A stretch of DNA of 64,000 bases from JAJDTQ01 sp963422385 (GTDB lineage Bacteria; Desulfobacterota; Binatia; UBA9968; JAJDTQ01). The notes beneath the pieces are model-generated. The model saw only the letters and a program-made list of their open reading frames with translations. It did not search any database and was not told the origin of the DNA. The number at the start of each line of letters is the position of its first letter. Position 1 is the stretch's first letter. The stretch covers positions 558,001 to 622,000 of the forward strand of contig OY729432.1 in NCBI GenBank assembly GCA_963422385.1. Reading direction: 5' to 3'. Both the position numbers and the translations under genes were made by a program. Of the stretch, positions 8,556-16,826 are shown piece by piece.

Positions 8556-9494
8556 CTACGGTCGATTCGGGACCCTGAACTGGCCCAGGCGCGACCCGGG
8601 ATGCAAACCGACCCGGACGGCGTACTCGGCGGCGGCGACCTTCGACCGGGTGTCGTGGGCTCTCACCCGCTGCACCACCACGCTTGCCCCGCCCGCCGCC
8701 ACGGCCATGCCGGCTTCGGACAGGTCCAGGATCTCTCCAGGCGCGCCCGCGCCCGTACCCAACAGGCTGCCGTACAGCTTCAGCTTGTTCCCGCCGACGG
8801 TGGTCCAGGCGCCAGGCTGGGGGTCGGTCCCGCAGATGAGGCAGTGCACTTCTTCCGCCGGCCTGGACCAATCAACCTGCGCATCCGCCTCCTCGCACCA
8901 GCCCTCGTAGCTGGCGCGGCCGTGGTCCTGCTCGATGCGCGGCGCCGTGCCGGCGCGCACCAACTCCACCGCCTCGGCCATGGCCTCGATGCCCATGGGG
9001 AACAGCTTGCCGAAGTAGAGGCTGCCCACGGTATCGTCCTGGGCGATCTCCACCTCCTTCTGCAGCAGGATCGGACCTTCGTCCATGCCTTTGTCCGGCC
9101 AGAAAATGGTGAGACCCGTCCTGGGGTCCCCCTGTATTCGCGCCCAGTTGATGGAGCTGGGTCCCCGATGCAACGGCAACAGCGAAGGATGGTACTGGAT
9201 GGTGCCCAATCCCGGTGCACCCAGAACCCGTTGCGGCACCAGGAGAGTCACATAGGCCATGACGCACAAATCGGACCGGAAGGACTGCACAAGCTCCAGT
9301 GACGCGTCCGCCTTCCAGGTTTTGGGCTGATGGACCGGCAGCCCCCGCTCCAGGGCCGCCTCCTTGAGCGGATCCGGGGGCATGCCCTCGTTGTCCGGCG
9401 GACAAAAGACCCCCACCACTTCGTCGGGACCGGCCACGAGCCGTTCCAGCACGGCCTTGCCGAACGCCTGCTGTCCGTGAACCAGAATACGCAT
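8556..9494 (-). CDS. Stand-alone 10-formyltetrahydrofolate hydrolase-like protein
   Basis: Formyltransferase-fold protein, 312 residues, much closer to the N-terminal hydrolase domain of eukaryotic 10-formyl-THF dehydrogenase (ALDH1L1) than to Met-tRNA formyltransferase. Shared segments are YHPSLLPLHRG, SINWARIQGD, IFWPDKGMDEGPILLQKE and a late PGAW. His102 and Asp138 are the expected catalytic pair with the same 36-residue spacing as in ALDH1L1. The asparagine before the histidine in most formyltransferases is Gln100. The aldehyde dehydrogenase domain is absent, so the likely reaction is formyl transfer or release of formate from 10-formyl-THF; the true acceptor is unknown. ATG 9494 is chosen because homology begins there (MRILVHGQ). 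Confidence 0.8.
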   Translation of the reverse strand: MRILVHGQQAFGKAVLERLVAGPDEVVGVFCPPDNEGMPPDPLKEAALERGLPVHQPKTWKADASLELVQSFRSDLCVMAYVTLLVPQRVLGAPGLGTIQYHPSLLPLHRGPSSINWARIQGDPRTGLTIFWPDKGMDEGPILLQKEVEIAQDDTVGSLYFGKLFPMGIEAMAEAVELVRAGTAPRIEQDHGRASYEGWCEEADAQVDWSRPAEEVHCLICGTDPQPGAWTTVGGNKLKLYGSLLGTGAGAPGEILDLSEAGMAVAAGGASVVVQRVRAHDTRSKVAAAEYAVRVGLHPGSRLGQFRVPNRP

Positions 9495-9524
9495 GGGACA
9501 TCCTCGGGTGCGGCGCGCCGATTG

Positions 9525-9551
9525 CATGGGCGGGTTTCGAACCCACCCATG
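9525..9551. repeat. GGGCGGGTTT-family palindrome, copy a
   Basis: 27-bp imperfect palindrome, CATGGGCGGGTTT on the left and AACCCACCCATG on the right, with TCG between. It is the most diverged member of a family with at least six copies in the window. Confidence 0.65.
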
Positions 9552-9659
9552 GCTCCTGCCACACGGGGAGCAGCAACGCAGCCTACGAAACCAGCATCAG
9601 ACAATCTGTCATTCTATCCCATTTACAGAGTAGCGTACCAGTGTCCTGATGCAAGGCGG

Positions 9660-9690
9660 TTGCAGGGCGGGTTTCAAACCCGCCCTGCAA
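9660..9690. repeat. GGGCGGGTTT-family palindrome, copy b
   Basis: Perfect hairpin: two 15-bp arms (TTGCAGGGCGGGTTT and its exact complement) around a single C. It is the best-formed member of the family and contains no T-run that would mark a canonical terminator. Confidence 0.8.
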
Positions 9691-9832
9691 CGGCCGGCGC
9701 GAGGAAGCCCGAACCCCGTTGACACGGTGGACCCGGTTTGATAGCGGCGTGTTGTGTATCCTGTTCATTTTATCCGCATGCCAGAGTACGCAGGATTACC
9801 GAGCCAAGCAGCAAGCCTGACGGAGGTGACCA

Positions 9833-10873
9833 ATGGAAAGACATGAACCGCGCGGCACAGTGCATTGGATCGACCATTTCATCGTGGGAACCAACGACAT
9901 GGTGACCTGGGTCGACTGGGCGGTGAACGCCACCGGCATCACCCGGAGGCCGATCCGCGGCATCACCACCTCGGCGCGAAAGAAGGACGTCCCGATCATG
10001 TGCTTCCTCTGGTGGGAGAGCGAGTCCTGCCGCATCGGCGCGTTCCTCCAGCCCGAGGTCTACCCGCCGAGCAAGCCGCTGGGCGAGGACACCCCGCGGT
10101 GCGGATTCTACATCCGGCCCGAGGACGTGGACGCGCACCTCAAGCGGCTCGACCGCCACAACATCCCTCACACCGACCCGGTACGGACGGCCGACGGCGG
10201 TGACGAGGGCACGGTGATCCACTTCGCCGATCCCGACGGCAACCAGTTCGAGTTCTGGGCGCCCGACCACATGCCCGAAGGCGCCATGGAGATCTGCACA
10301 TCCGAAGGCGTCGGCCGCATCAGCCACGCGGTGTACGGCTCCCGGGACCTGGGCAGGACCGCCAGGTTCTTCGAGACCTATTGCGCCCTGCAACCGGAAG
10401 TGGGCCCCAACGTCGCCGAGGGCAACCTGGTGCTGCGGCTGCATGCCGGCGGGCGGCTGATCTACAAGCACGTGGACGAGATGGACGAGCGTGTGGCCGG
10501 ACACGGACCCTGGTGGGACATGCACACGGCGTTGACGGTGAGGGCGGAGGAATTCATGCCCAACTACCGCCGGATGTGGGAAACCCTGCCGGAGGAAGCC
10601 ATGGCCAAGGAAGAGGACAGCCTCTCCCTGGAGGAGGAGGACGTGCTGCCGGCCCGCACCGGCCTGCACCGGAGTCCGGTGGGGTACCGCTGGAAGGCGA
10701 TGTTCGAGCGCGGCGACGAATTCTACGACTGGGACGGCCACGCGTTCCACTTCTTCGGCGGCCGGCCCGTGAAAGACGACGGCTCACTGGCGCTTTACAC
10801 CATCGTGGAGCAGAAAGAGTACCTCACCGACGTCGCCGTCGAGGCCGAGAAGGCGCAAGCCGCGCAAGGGTGA
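9833..10873 (+). CDS. VOC-superfamily (glyoxalase/extradiol dioxygenase-like) protein
   Basis: 346 residues with two vicinal-oxygen-chelate modules. The first runs to about residue 145 and ends with the typical FADPDGNQFEFWAP strand. The second begins near ISHAVYGSRDLGRTARFFETY. A likely metal ligand is His15 in VHWIDHFIVG, but a complete 2-His-1-carboxylate set cannot be confirmed by eye. The C-terminal portion is long and acidic (EEDSLSLEEEDVLP). Dioxygenase, glyoxalase and isomerase activities are all possible. The start at 9833 has a strong ribosome site (GGAGGTGA). It stands alone between divergent and unrelated operons. Confidence 0.75.
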   Translation: MERHEPRGTVHWIDHFIVGTNDMVTWVDWAVNATGITRRPIRGITTSARKKDVPIMCFLWWESESCRIGAFLQPEVYPPSKPLGEDTPRCGFYIRPEDVDAHLKRLDRHNIPHTDPVRTADGGDEGTVIHFADPDGNQFEFWAPDHMPEGAMEICTSEGVGRISHAVYGSRDLGRTARFFETYCALQPEVGPNVAEGNLVLRLHAGGRLIYKHVDEMDERVAGHGPWWDMHTALTVRAEEFMPNYRRMWETLPEEAMAKEEDSLSLEEEDVLPARTGLHRSPVGYRWKAMFERGDEFYDWDGHAFHFFGGRPVKDDGSLALYTIVEQKEYLTDVAVEAEKAQAAQG

Positions 10874-10901
10874 TACCCGTGCGGGTTGCTGGTCCCCAAC
10901 G

Positions 10902-10946
10902 CCCTGATCAACCGGTCGAAACCCGACATCGACCGGTTGATCAGGG
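10902..10946. repeat. 18-bp perfect inverted repeat downstream of the VOC gene
   Basis: Arms CCCTGATCAACCGGTCGA and its exact complement flank a 9-nt loop, 28 bp after the VOC stop codon. It could act as a transcript-ending or stabilising hairpin, although the next bases are purine-rich rather than a T-run. No second copy was seen. Confidence 0.7.
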
Positions 10947-10957
10947 GAAGAAAAAGT

Positions 10958-10986
10958 TTGTCATGGCCCCGTGGCTGTGCTAACGT
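10958..10986 (+). promoter_or_regulatory. Possible promoter of the formamidase operon
   Basis: TTGTCA (10958-10963), a 17-bp spacer and TAACGT (10981-10986) resemble a vegetative promoter with a good -35 and a weak -10. It would give a leader of about 150 nt before fmdA. No convincing sigma-54 site was found. Confidence 0.35.
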
Positions 10987-11141
10987 GCGGCCGTTTTCTT
11001 CCGTTGGCTGTTTCAGAAAACGGCCGGACTCGCACTCTAACATGGAGGGCAAGAAGCGCGACGTAAACTTGTGGATCTGTTACCGGGGGATCAAGCGTTC
11101 ACCACCCACTCGATGGATGGTGAGACGAGGAGGAGAAAACC

Positions 11142-12380
11142 ATGGCTAAAACGGTGTTTCGGGCGGAAATGGACAAATGGCCCGAGGATCAAGCGGTCAA
11201 AACCCACAATCGGTGGCATCCCGATATCCCGATCGTCGAACAATTCAAGCCCGGCGACGAGTTTCGCGTCGAATGCTATGATTGGACCGGGGGCCAGATT
11301 CACAACGACGAGTCAGCCAACGACATCCGCGATGTCGATCTTTCGAAGGTACATTACCTGAGCGGCCCGTTCGGCGTCGCAGGGGCCGAACCCGGAGACC
11401 TTCTCGTCGTGGACATCAACGACATCGGCTGGCTTGAAGACTCGCAGTGGGGCTTCACCGGGATCTTCGCGCTGGAAAACGGCGGCGGCTTCCTCGACAA
11501 GCATTTTCCCGAAGCACGCAAAGCCTGCTGGGACTTCCACGGCATCTACACTTCCTCTCGCCACATTCCCGGCGTACGCTTCCCCGGGCTTATTCATCCC
11601 GGGCTCATCGGCACTCTGCCTTCGGCCGAGTTGTTGAAGCGATGGACTGACCGGGAATCGGCTCTGTTCAGAACGAATCCGGATCGCGTGCCGCCGTTGT
11701 GCACGTTGCCGGACGGCCTCGCCGGCACGACGACCGCGCTGATGGGGCAGATGACCGGTGCAGCCGCCCAAGCTGCGGGTCAGGACGGTGCGCGGACGGT
11801 TCCGGGGCGGGAGCACGGGGGCAACTGCGACATCAAGAACCTGTCGCGTGGCTCCACCTGCTACTTCCCGGTCTACATGCCGGGCGGTGGGCTGTCGATG
11901 GGTGATATCCACTGGTCGCAGGGGGACGGCGAAATCACCTTCTGCGGCGCCATCGAGATGGCCGGGTGGATCGACATCGGTGTCGATGTCATCAAGGGCG
12001 GGATCGAGAAGTACGGGATCACCAATCCGGTCTTCAAGCCGAGCCCGGTGGAGCCGAATTACTCCGATTACCTGATCTTCGAAGGGGTCTGCGTCGATGA
12101 GCATGACGGGTCCCAGAAGTACCTGGATGCAACGGTTGCATACCGGCGGGCCTGCCTGAACGCGGTCGAATACCTCAAGAAGTTCGGCTATTCGGGCGAG
12201 CAGGCATATATGATACTCGGTACGGCTCCGGTAGAGGGTCGGATCAGCGGAATCGTCGATATTCCCAACGCCTGTTGTACGGTTGCTGTTCCAACCGAAA
12301 TCTTCGATTTCGATATCCGGCCGAGTGCTTCCGGACCAACGGTCCAGGTCAGCGGTGCGGACGCGGCATCCTGCAGCTAA
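11142..12380 (+). CDS. fmdA: Formamidase
   Basis: Acetamidase/formamidase-family enzyme, 412 residues, hydrolysing formamide to formate and ammonia in the cytoplasm. Characteristic segments are FRVECYDWTGGQIHNDES near residue 44, PGREHGGNCDIKNL near 221, and GDGEITFCGAIEM. The length matches Methylophilus FmdA. A strong ribosome site (gaggaggag) precedes the ATG. It heads an fmdA-amiS/ureI-fmdB cluster, the classic short-chain-amide-use arrangement: hydrolase, amide or urea channel, and zinc-ribbon regulator. Released formate could connect to the formyl-THF-related gene upstream, but that link is speculative. Confidence 0.93.
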   Translation: MAKTVFRAEMDKWPEDQAVKTHNRWHPDIPIVEQFKPGDEFRVECYDWTGGQIHNDESANDIRDVDLSKVHYLSGPFGVAGAEPGDLLVVDINDIGWLEDSQWGFTGIFALENGGGFLDKHFPEARKACWDFHGIYTSSRHIPGVRFPGLIHPGLIGTLPSAELLKRWTDRESALFRTNPDRVPPLCTLPDGLAGTTTALMGQMTGAAAQAAGQDGARTVPGREHGGNCDIKNLSRGSTCYFPVYMPGGGLSMGDIHWSQGDGEITFCGAIEMAGWIDIGVDVIKGGIEKYGITNPVFKPSPVEPNYSDYLIFEGVCVDEHDGSQKYLDATVAYRRACLNAVEYLKKFGYSGEQAYMILGTAPVEGRISGIVDIPNACCTVAVPTEIFDFDIRPSASGPTVQVSGADAASCS

Positions 12381-12425
12381 TGGGTGCATGGCGGAGAGGG
12401 GGCGGCATTCGCCTCGTCTCCGCCT

Positions 12426-12449
12426 CGTCATCCCTTTCCCTGGATGACG
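12426..12449. other. Small hairpin between fmdA and the amide channel gene
   Basis: 8-bp arms CGTCATCC/GGATGACG with an 8-nt loop, inside the 161-bp gap after fmdA. It could modulate relative expression of hydrolase and channel; nothing else is recognisable in this gap. Confidence 0.4.
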
Positions 12450-12541
12450 GAAGGCGAGCGCCTGCTCGATGGTCGGACCGTTGAGCGGGCGTTTCCGAAC
12501 CAGCCAAGCTGCGAACATGTGACACGCGGAGGGCTTGAACA

Positions 12542-13057
12542 ATGCTTTTAGGACTTGCACTGCTGTATGTCGGGTCCGTTCTTTTCCTGAACGGCATCTG
12601 GCTGATGGGCCGCATCGCTGATCGGGAGATCGCCATCATCAATTTCTTTGTCGGCGGTCTCACGGCGCTGGTGGCGGCGTTTATGGCCTTCGGGCCGGGT
12701 GCGGATGCGGCGTCGATCAAGGGCGCGGCGCTGACGCTTCTCTTCACCTTCACTTACCTGTGGGTGGCCTACAACAGATTCAACGATGTTGATGGTCGTG
12801 GTCTGGGCTGGTACAGCCTCTTCGTTTCCATCACCGTCGTTCCGGTAGCGTTGGATACGTTGATCAATGCCACCACGCTGTGGGGGGTTTGGTTCGGGCT
12901 ATGCTGGGCGGCGTGGGCCGTATTGTGGTTCATGTTCTTCCTGCTGCTCGCGATGCAGAAACCGATCGCCAAGGTGACCGGTGCAGTAACCACTATACAG
13001 GGCATCTTGACCGGCTGGCTGCCGGGTTATCTGTTGCTGGAAGGCATTCTGGCATAG
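12542..13057 (+). CDS. AmiS/UreI-family amide/urea channel
   Basis: Small inner-membrane protein, 171 residues, with about six hydrophobic helices. AmiS/UreI hallmarks include LLYVGSVLFLNGIWLMG at the N terminus, FTYLWVAYNRF in the middle and GWLPGYLLLEG at the C terminus. The family forms hexameric channels for urea or short-chain amides. Position directly after formamidase makes formamide/acetamide uptake the likely role. It starts 161 bp after fmdA and is followed by strong palindromes before fmdB. Confidence 0.9.
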   Translation: MLLGLALLYVGSVLFLNGIWLMGRIADREIAIINFFVGGLTALVAAFMAFGPGADAASIKGAALTLLFTFTYLWVAYNRFNDVDGRGLGWYSLFVSITVVPVALDTLINATTLWGVWFGLCWAAWAVLWFMFFLLLAMQKPIAKVTGAVTTIQGILTGWLPGYLLLEGILA

Positions 13058-13062
13058 ACGAC

Positions 13063-13123
13063 GGATGCCGTCCGCCCCCTCCTTGGGGCGGACGGCATCC
13101 CGCCGCTGCGGCCGCAGCGGCGG
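13063..13123. repeat. Two adjacent strong palindromes between channel gene and fmdB
   Basis: First, a 16-bp perfect hairpin (GGATGCCGTCCGCCCC with its complement, 6-nt loop) at 13063-13100. Second, a perfect 24-bp palindrome (arm CCGCCGCTGCGG) at 13100-13123, directly before the fmdB ribosome site GGAAGGA. Such structures could attenuate or stabilise the message between the two genes. Confidence 0.7.
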
Positions 13124-13138
13124 GGAAGGACAACCCCC

Positions 13139-13420
13139 ATGCCGTTATATGACTATAACTGCGAGGACTGCGGCCCATTTACCGAATTGCGCAGCATGAG
13201 CCGGTCGTCGGACCCCATATCCTGCCCGACCTGCGGGAAAGCAGCTCAGCGCACTCTCACCGCACCGTTCATCGCCGACATGGACCCGAAGAACCGGATC
13301 GCGCATCAGCGGAACGAAAAAAGCGCACATGAACCCAAGGTCGTGTCCGGAAAGCCGCCTGCTGGCGGCCACAGCCGTAGCCGCCAGCAGGCGCGTCGCC
13401 CCTGGGCGATCGGACACTGA
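13139..13420 (+). CDS. fmdB: FmdB-family zinc-ribbon protein
   Basis: 93-residue FmdB-type protein. The N-terminal zinc ribbon has two CxxC pairs: YNCEDCG and SCPTCG. The RIAHQRNEKSAHEPKV segment and the terminal RPWAIGH are typical of FmdB proteins linked to formamidase, where the family is thought to regulate the amide genes. The region between, residues about 70-85, is encoded by a 14-bp perfect inverted repeat (13356-13369 and 13380-13393), giving the low-complexity stretch AGGHSRSRQQARR. The protein still ends as expected, so it is probably functional. Confidence 0.88.
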   Translation: MPLYDYNCEDCGPFTELRSMSRSSDPISCPTCGKAAQRTLTAPFIADMDPKNRIAHQRNEKSAHEPKVVSGKPPAGGHSRSRQQARRPWAIGH

Positions 13421-13694
13421 CTCTCGATCGCGATCTGCTGGCGCAAAGGCCGAGCAAGCGACGCCATGCGCGTGGCGCCGCTCGTACGCGGTGCCACGCC
13501 ATCGCGCGTTCCAGCCTTCCACGGACGTGCCCAACCATCGCATCACCCAAGCCCGTGAGAAGACTCGCTGTCTTTGAGTCGCAGCCGCACCTCCTGCTGA
13601 TATCGTGCCCCCCGGCAAGTGATTCATTGGCACGGCCGCATCCCGATGTCATCACTCCGGCGGCATCTTGTTGTCTATCGGAGCCAACGCGGAA
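13421..13694. other. Gap between fmdB and crcB
   Basis: 274 bp. I looked for a fluoride (crcB) riboswitch in front of crcB and did not see its conserved core. No gene or clear promoter was recognised. Confidence 0.45.
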
Positions 13695-14093
13695 ATGACC
13701 TATCTGTGGATTGCGCTCGGCAGCGCCATCGGCGGCATTGGTCGTTATTGGTGCACCGGCGTGGTTTCGGAGCAGTTTGGCGACGCATTCCCTTGGGGCA
13801 CGTTCCTCGTCAACGTGGTGGGCTCGTTCATCATCGGCGTGGCTGCACCGTTGAGTGGATCTCTCGACCATCCATGGGCCCCTGGACCCGAGGCTCGTGC
13901 GTTCATCATGGTCGGTTTCTGCGGCGGCTACACGACCTTTTCAGCTTTCAGCTTGCAGACACTCGTACTTCTGCGCGATGGTCATTGGTTGCACGCGCTC
14001 GGCAACATCGTCCTTTCGGTCACGTTGTGCCTGATCGCCGTCTGGCTCGGCTACCTTGCCGGAGCCAGCCTCAACCAGGCTCGGACAGGCTGA
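13695..14093 (+). CDS. crcB: CrcB/Fluc fluoride channel
   Basis: 132-residue fluoride-exporting channel with four hydrophobic helices. The family marks GSAIGGIGRYW near the N terminus, GTFLVNVVGSFIIG in helix 2 (the Asn is the conserved pore residue) and GFCGGYTTFSAFS in the broken third helix are all present. Fluc channels work as dual-topology dimers and protect the cytoplasm from fluoride. A frame start 27 bp upstream exists, but homology begins at MTYLWIALG, so that ATG is used. Confidence 0.93.
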   Translation: MTYLWIALGSAIGGIGRYWCTGVVSEQFGDAFPWGTFLVNVVGSFIIGVAAPLSGSLDHPWAPGPEARAFIMVGFCGGYTTFSAFSLQTLVLLRDGHWLHALGNIVLSVTLCLIAVWLGYLAGASLNQARTG

Positions 14094-14390
14094 GCTTCAT
14101 TGGTTTCATGTGCCCACCTGTCCAAGAAACTTCTTACAGAGTATATCCATACCCGTGGCGACGATCAGCACCGTCGTCAACAGCATCCTGTTTTGGGCCT
14201 ACACGATATGCTTTCACTATCGCTACGGTGCGAGGCGGCCGATTCGGCGTCCGTCCAACGAGGGTTGGGAGTCAGCGGCAGCCCGGCGTCGGAGGCCGGG
14301 ACAGGGATCTCGTTGTCACGCCCGCGTATTGAAAACCCCGCTCCGATCTGCGAACATTCCGCACCAAGTCATTTGAGCGAGGAGGCTTTC

Positions 14391-15275
14391 ATGGAAGTGG
14401 TCAAGGTCGACTTCAAGGACACCAAGGGGATTCCGCCGTCCGGTCTCTGCGTGGGCGTGCATCGGGCCGGCGCCATGCACCGGAAGATGGTGCAGAAACA
14501 CGGTAACGGGCTGGCCGTATGGTCCCTCAGACCCGAGAACGACTTCATTGCTTTCAAGGCGCTGGAAGACGAAGAAGGCATCCGCTCCACCAACGACATG
14601 GATACCATCCACGACGAAAAATTGATCTACGGCGTCCGCGGCGCGCCGCCGGAGGTCCGCAGGCAGGCGCGGGAGCAGGGGCTGGAGCTGCTGGCCGACG
14701 CCACCTGCCCGTTCGTCGTGCAGCAGGAGGAGGCCGAGCTGGAGCTGTTGGAGCAGGGCTGTCATCTGGTCATCCTGAGCAGCCGCACGCACCACGGAAT
14801 CCCGCGCCTCATGGGCATCGCCCGGGAGAAGGAGCGGGAGGTGTTCATCGTCGAAAACGAGGACGACGTGAAGAACATCCGCCTGACCCGGTTCGAGCCC
14901 GTCGGGGTCATCGTTCAGACCACCTTCTGGATGGAGAGCTACAAGAAGATCATGTCCCTGCTCCTGGATCGCTTTGCCAACGTGCGCATCCGCAACACCG
15001 CCTGCATCGACTCGCTGCAACGGCTGCCCAAGGTGGAGGAGCTGGCGCGTGAAGTGGAGGCCGTGGTCATCTTCGGCTGGACCGAGGGAATGACCAATCG
15101 TATGGAGGAGGTGGCGAAGGCATTCAACGACAACGTCTACCGCATCGAGAAGATCGAGGATCTGGACCGCGCGTGGTTCACGGGGAAATCCAGGGTCGGC
15201 ATCGTCGGCGCCAACGAGACCACCGACGAGCTGGTGGAAGAGGCCATGGAACGCATCAAGTCCATGGCCGCATGA
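14391..15275 (+). CDS. IspH/LytB-like iron-sulfur protein lacking IspH catalytic residues
   Basis: 294 residues with the trefoil IspH fold signature: three cysteines for an iron-sulfur cluster at Cys20 (GLCVGVHRA), Cys106 (DATCPFV) and Cys205 (NTACID). Other IspH active-site positions differ. The SAHG histidine is Arg83 (GVRGAPPEV), the proton-donor Glu after the HP motif is Gly136 (HHGIPRLMG), the HN motif is EN, and the SNSN phosphate site reads GMTN. It is therefore unlikely to make isoprenoid precursors; an unknown iron-sulfur reductase or dehydratase role is more plausible. GAGGAGG precedes the ATG. It lies 15 bp before a UbiD-like gene, which suggests a joint pathway. Confidence 0.75.
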   Translation: MEVVKVDFKDTKGIPPSGLCVGVHRAGAMHRKMVQKHGNGLAVWSLRPENDFIAFKALEDEEGIRSTNDMDTIHDEKLIYGVRGAPPEVRRQAREQGLELLADATCPFVVQQEEAELELLEQGCHLVILSSRTHHGIPRLMGIAREKEREVFIVENEDDVKNIRLTRFEPVGVIVQTTFWMESYKKIMSLLLDRFANVRIRNTACIDSLQRLPKVEELAREVEAVVIFGWTEGMTNRMEEVAKAFNDNVYRIEKIEDLDRAWFTGKSRVGIVGANETTDELVEEAMERIKSMAA

Positions 15276-15290
15276 ACGGAATCGAAACAC

Positions 15291-16757
15291 ATGTCCACAC
15301 TCGACACCATGGAAGCCAAGCTCCCCTATCATGACCTCCGCGAATGGATGGCCCGTGCTGATGCCCTGGGCGAGCTCCGCACCGTAACCGGTGCCAGCTG
15401 GGAGGAAGACATAGGGCTGGCCGCCGATGCGGTGATCCGGGCCGACGATGGGCCCGCGGTGATCTTCGACGACGTCCCCGGCTGCCCCAAGGGATTTCGC
15501 GTCCTGATCAACACCTTTGCCGGCAAGCGCCGGAACATGACACTGGGATTTCCCGAACACCTCACCAAGCAGGAGCTCAGCCAGGCCTTCTTCGACCATT
15601 ACATCAAGAACCAGAGGCGGCTTCCCCACGTGGTGGTAGACGACGGACCGGTGTTCGAGAACGTCCTGACCGGTGACGACATCGACGTGACCCGGTTTCC
15701 CACCCCCAAGTGGCACGCGGACGACGGCGGCCGCTATATCGGCACCGGATGCTTCTGCGTCACCATCGACCCCGAGGAGCGGTGGATCAACGTCGGCACC
15801 TACCGCGCCATGGTCCAGGACCGAAAGTCGGTGAGCCTGCTGTTCGTCCCGGGCAAGCACGCCTACATGCACCGCAAGAAGTACTTCGACAAGGGACAGC
15901 CCATGCCCGTGGCTCTGGTGGTGGGCGGCGACCCCATGTCCTTCTTCGTAGGAGGCACCGAATTCCCCTACGGCGTCTGCGAGTTCGACATCGTCGGGGG
16001 ACTGCGCGGCACGCCGGTGGAGGTGGTGCAGGGTAAGGTCACGGGGCTACCTTTCCCCGCCAACGCCGAGATCGTGCTGGAAGGATTCCTGACCTCGGAC
16101 CGGCGGGCCGTCGAAGGGCCGTTCGGGGAGTGGACCGGCTACTACGCGGGCGGCGCCAGCGAGCAGCCCATCCTCGATATCCGGGCCATCCATCATCGCA
16201 ACGACCCCATCATCCTGGGGGTCCCGCCGCTGGGCGCGGGCTCCGACGAGATGGCCCGCTACCGCGCCATCATGCGTTCCGCCATGCTCAAGCAGGAACT
16301 GGCCAACGCCGGCGTTCCGGACGTGACCCAGGTATGGTGTCACGAGGTCGGCGCCTCGCGCCTGCTGCACGGCATCGGCATCAAGCAGCGGTATCCCGGC
16401 CACGCCCGGCAGGCCGGCACGCTGGCCTCCACTTGCGGCTCGGTGGTGTACGGCTGCAAGTTCGTCATCGTGGTGGACGACGACATCGACGTGTCCAACC
16501 TCGATCAGTTGATCTGGGCCATGCTCACCCGATGCGATCCCGAGACCTCCATCGAGATCCTGCGCAAGATGCGCACCTCCCCCGCCGACCCGCGGGTCAC
16601 CCCGGACCAGCGCAAGGTCCACGACATCACCAATTCTCGTGTCATCGTCGACGCCTGCCGTCCCTTCGAGTGGTTCGACAGATACCCCAAGGTGAACGCA
16701 CCCGGCCCGGAGGTCGTACGCAAGGCTCATGAGAAATTCGGCTATCTGCTGAAATGA
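15291..16757 (+). CDS. UbiD-family (prenyl-FMN) decarboxylase
   Basis: 488-residue UbiD-like (de)carboxylase. The family core is visible in EFPYGVCEFDIVGGL, the EGPFGEWTGYY acidic segment that bears catalytic carboxylates, and the later GIKQRYPGHARQ. UbiD enzymes use prenylated FMN made by UbiX to decarboxylate or carboxylate unsaturated and aromatic acids. No ubiX is in the window. The partner IspH-like gene ends 15 bp upstream and a SLOG-fold gene starts 69 bp downstream, so a three-gene unit is likely. Whether it serves ubiquinone synthesis or aromatic-acid catabolism cannot be decided here; the genomic setting favours catabolism. Confidence 0.85.
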   Translation: MSTLDTMEAKLPYHDLREWMARADALGELRTVTGASWEEDIGLAADAVIRADDGPAVIFDDVPGCPKGFRVLINTFAGKRRNMTLGFPEHLTKQELSQAFFDHYIKNQRRLPHVVVDDGPVFENVLTGDDIDVTRFPTPKWHADDGGRYIGTGCFCVTIDPEERWINVGTYRAMVQDRKSVSLLFVPGKHAYMHRKKYFDKGQPMPVALVVGGDPMSFFVGGTEFPYGVCEFDIVGGLRGTPVEVVQGKVTGLPFPANAEIVLEGFLTSDRRAVEGPFGEWTGYYAGGASEQPILDIRAIHHRNDPIILGVPPLGAGSDEMARYRAIMRSAMLKQELANAGVPDVTQVWCHEVGASRLLHGIGIKQRYPGHARQAGTLASTCGSVVYGCKFVIVVDDDIDVSNLDQLIWAMLTRCDPETSIEILRKMRTSPADPRVTPDQRKVHDITNSRVIVDACRPFEWFDRYPKVNAPGPEVVRKAHEKFGYLLK

Positions 16758-16788
16758 GGGCCCCGTGGCCTTGCCCGAGCGAATCCTT

Positions 16789-16819
16789 GTAAACCTGTTT
16801 GTGAGACACGACACCAGGA
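16789..16819 (+). repeat. 31-bp dispersed repeat, copy 1
   Basis: About 25 of 31 bases match the complement of 36599-36629. The shared core is GTTTGTGAG followed by ACACGACACCAGGA here and GCATGACACGAGGA in the other copy. Both copies lie just downstream of a stop codon and are preceded by CCTTGCCCG. Confidence 0.5.
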
Positions 16820-16826
16820 ACGCCGC

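Larger units (their letters stand above)
9495..9832. other. Intergenic region with two palindromes
   Basis: This 338-bp divergent region separates the formyltransferase-fold gene (minus) from the VOC gene (plus). Two palindromes of the GGGCGGGTTT family lie in it (9525-9551 and 9660-9690). The ribosome site of the VOC gene (GGAGGTGA at 9822-9829) is at the right edge. No coding frame with protein character was seen. Confidence 0.6.

Noticed and set aside
10958..10990. Possible sigma-54 promoter for the formamidase operon
   Set aside because: TGGCCC is present but the -12 element (TTGC-like) is poor; a weak sigma-70-like site fits better.
13356..13393. Repeat insertion truncating fmdB
   Set aside because: The protein still ends with RPWAIGH, the expected FmdB terminus, so the gene is not truncated.
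13600..13694. Possible fluoride riboswitch before crcB
   Set aside because: The conserved riboswitch core could not be found by eye; the leader shows only unrelated sequence.
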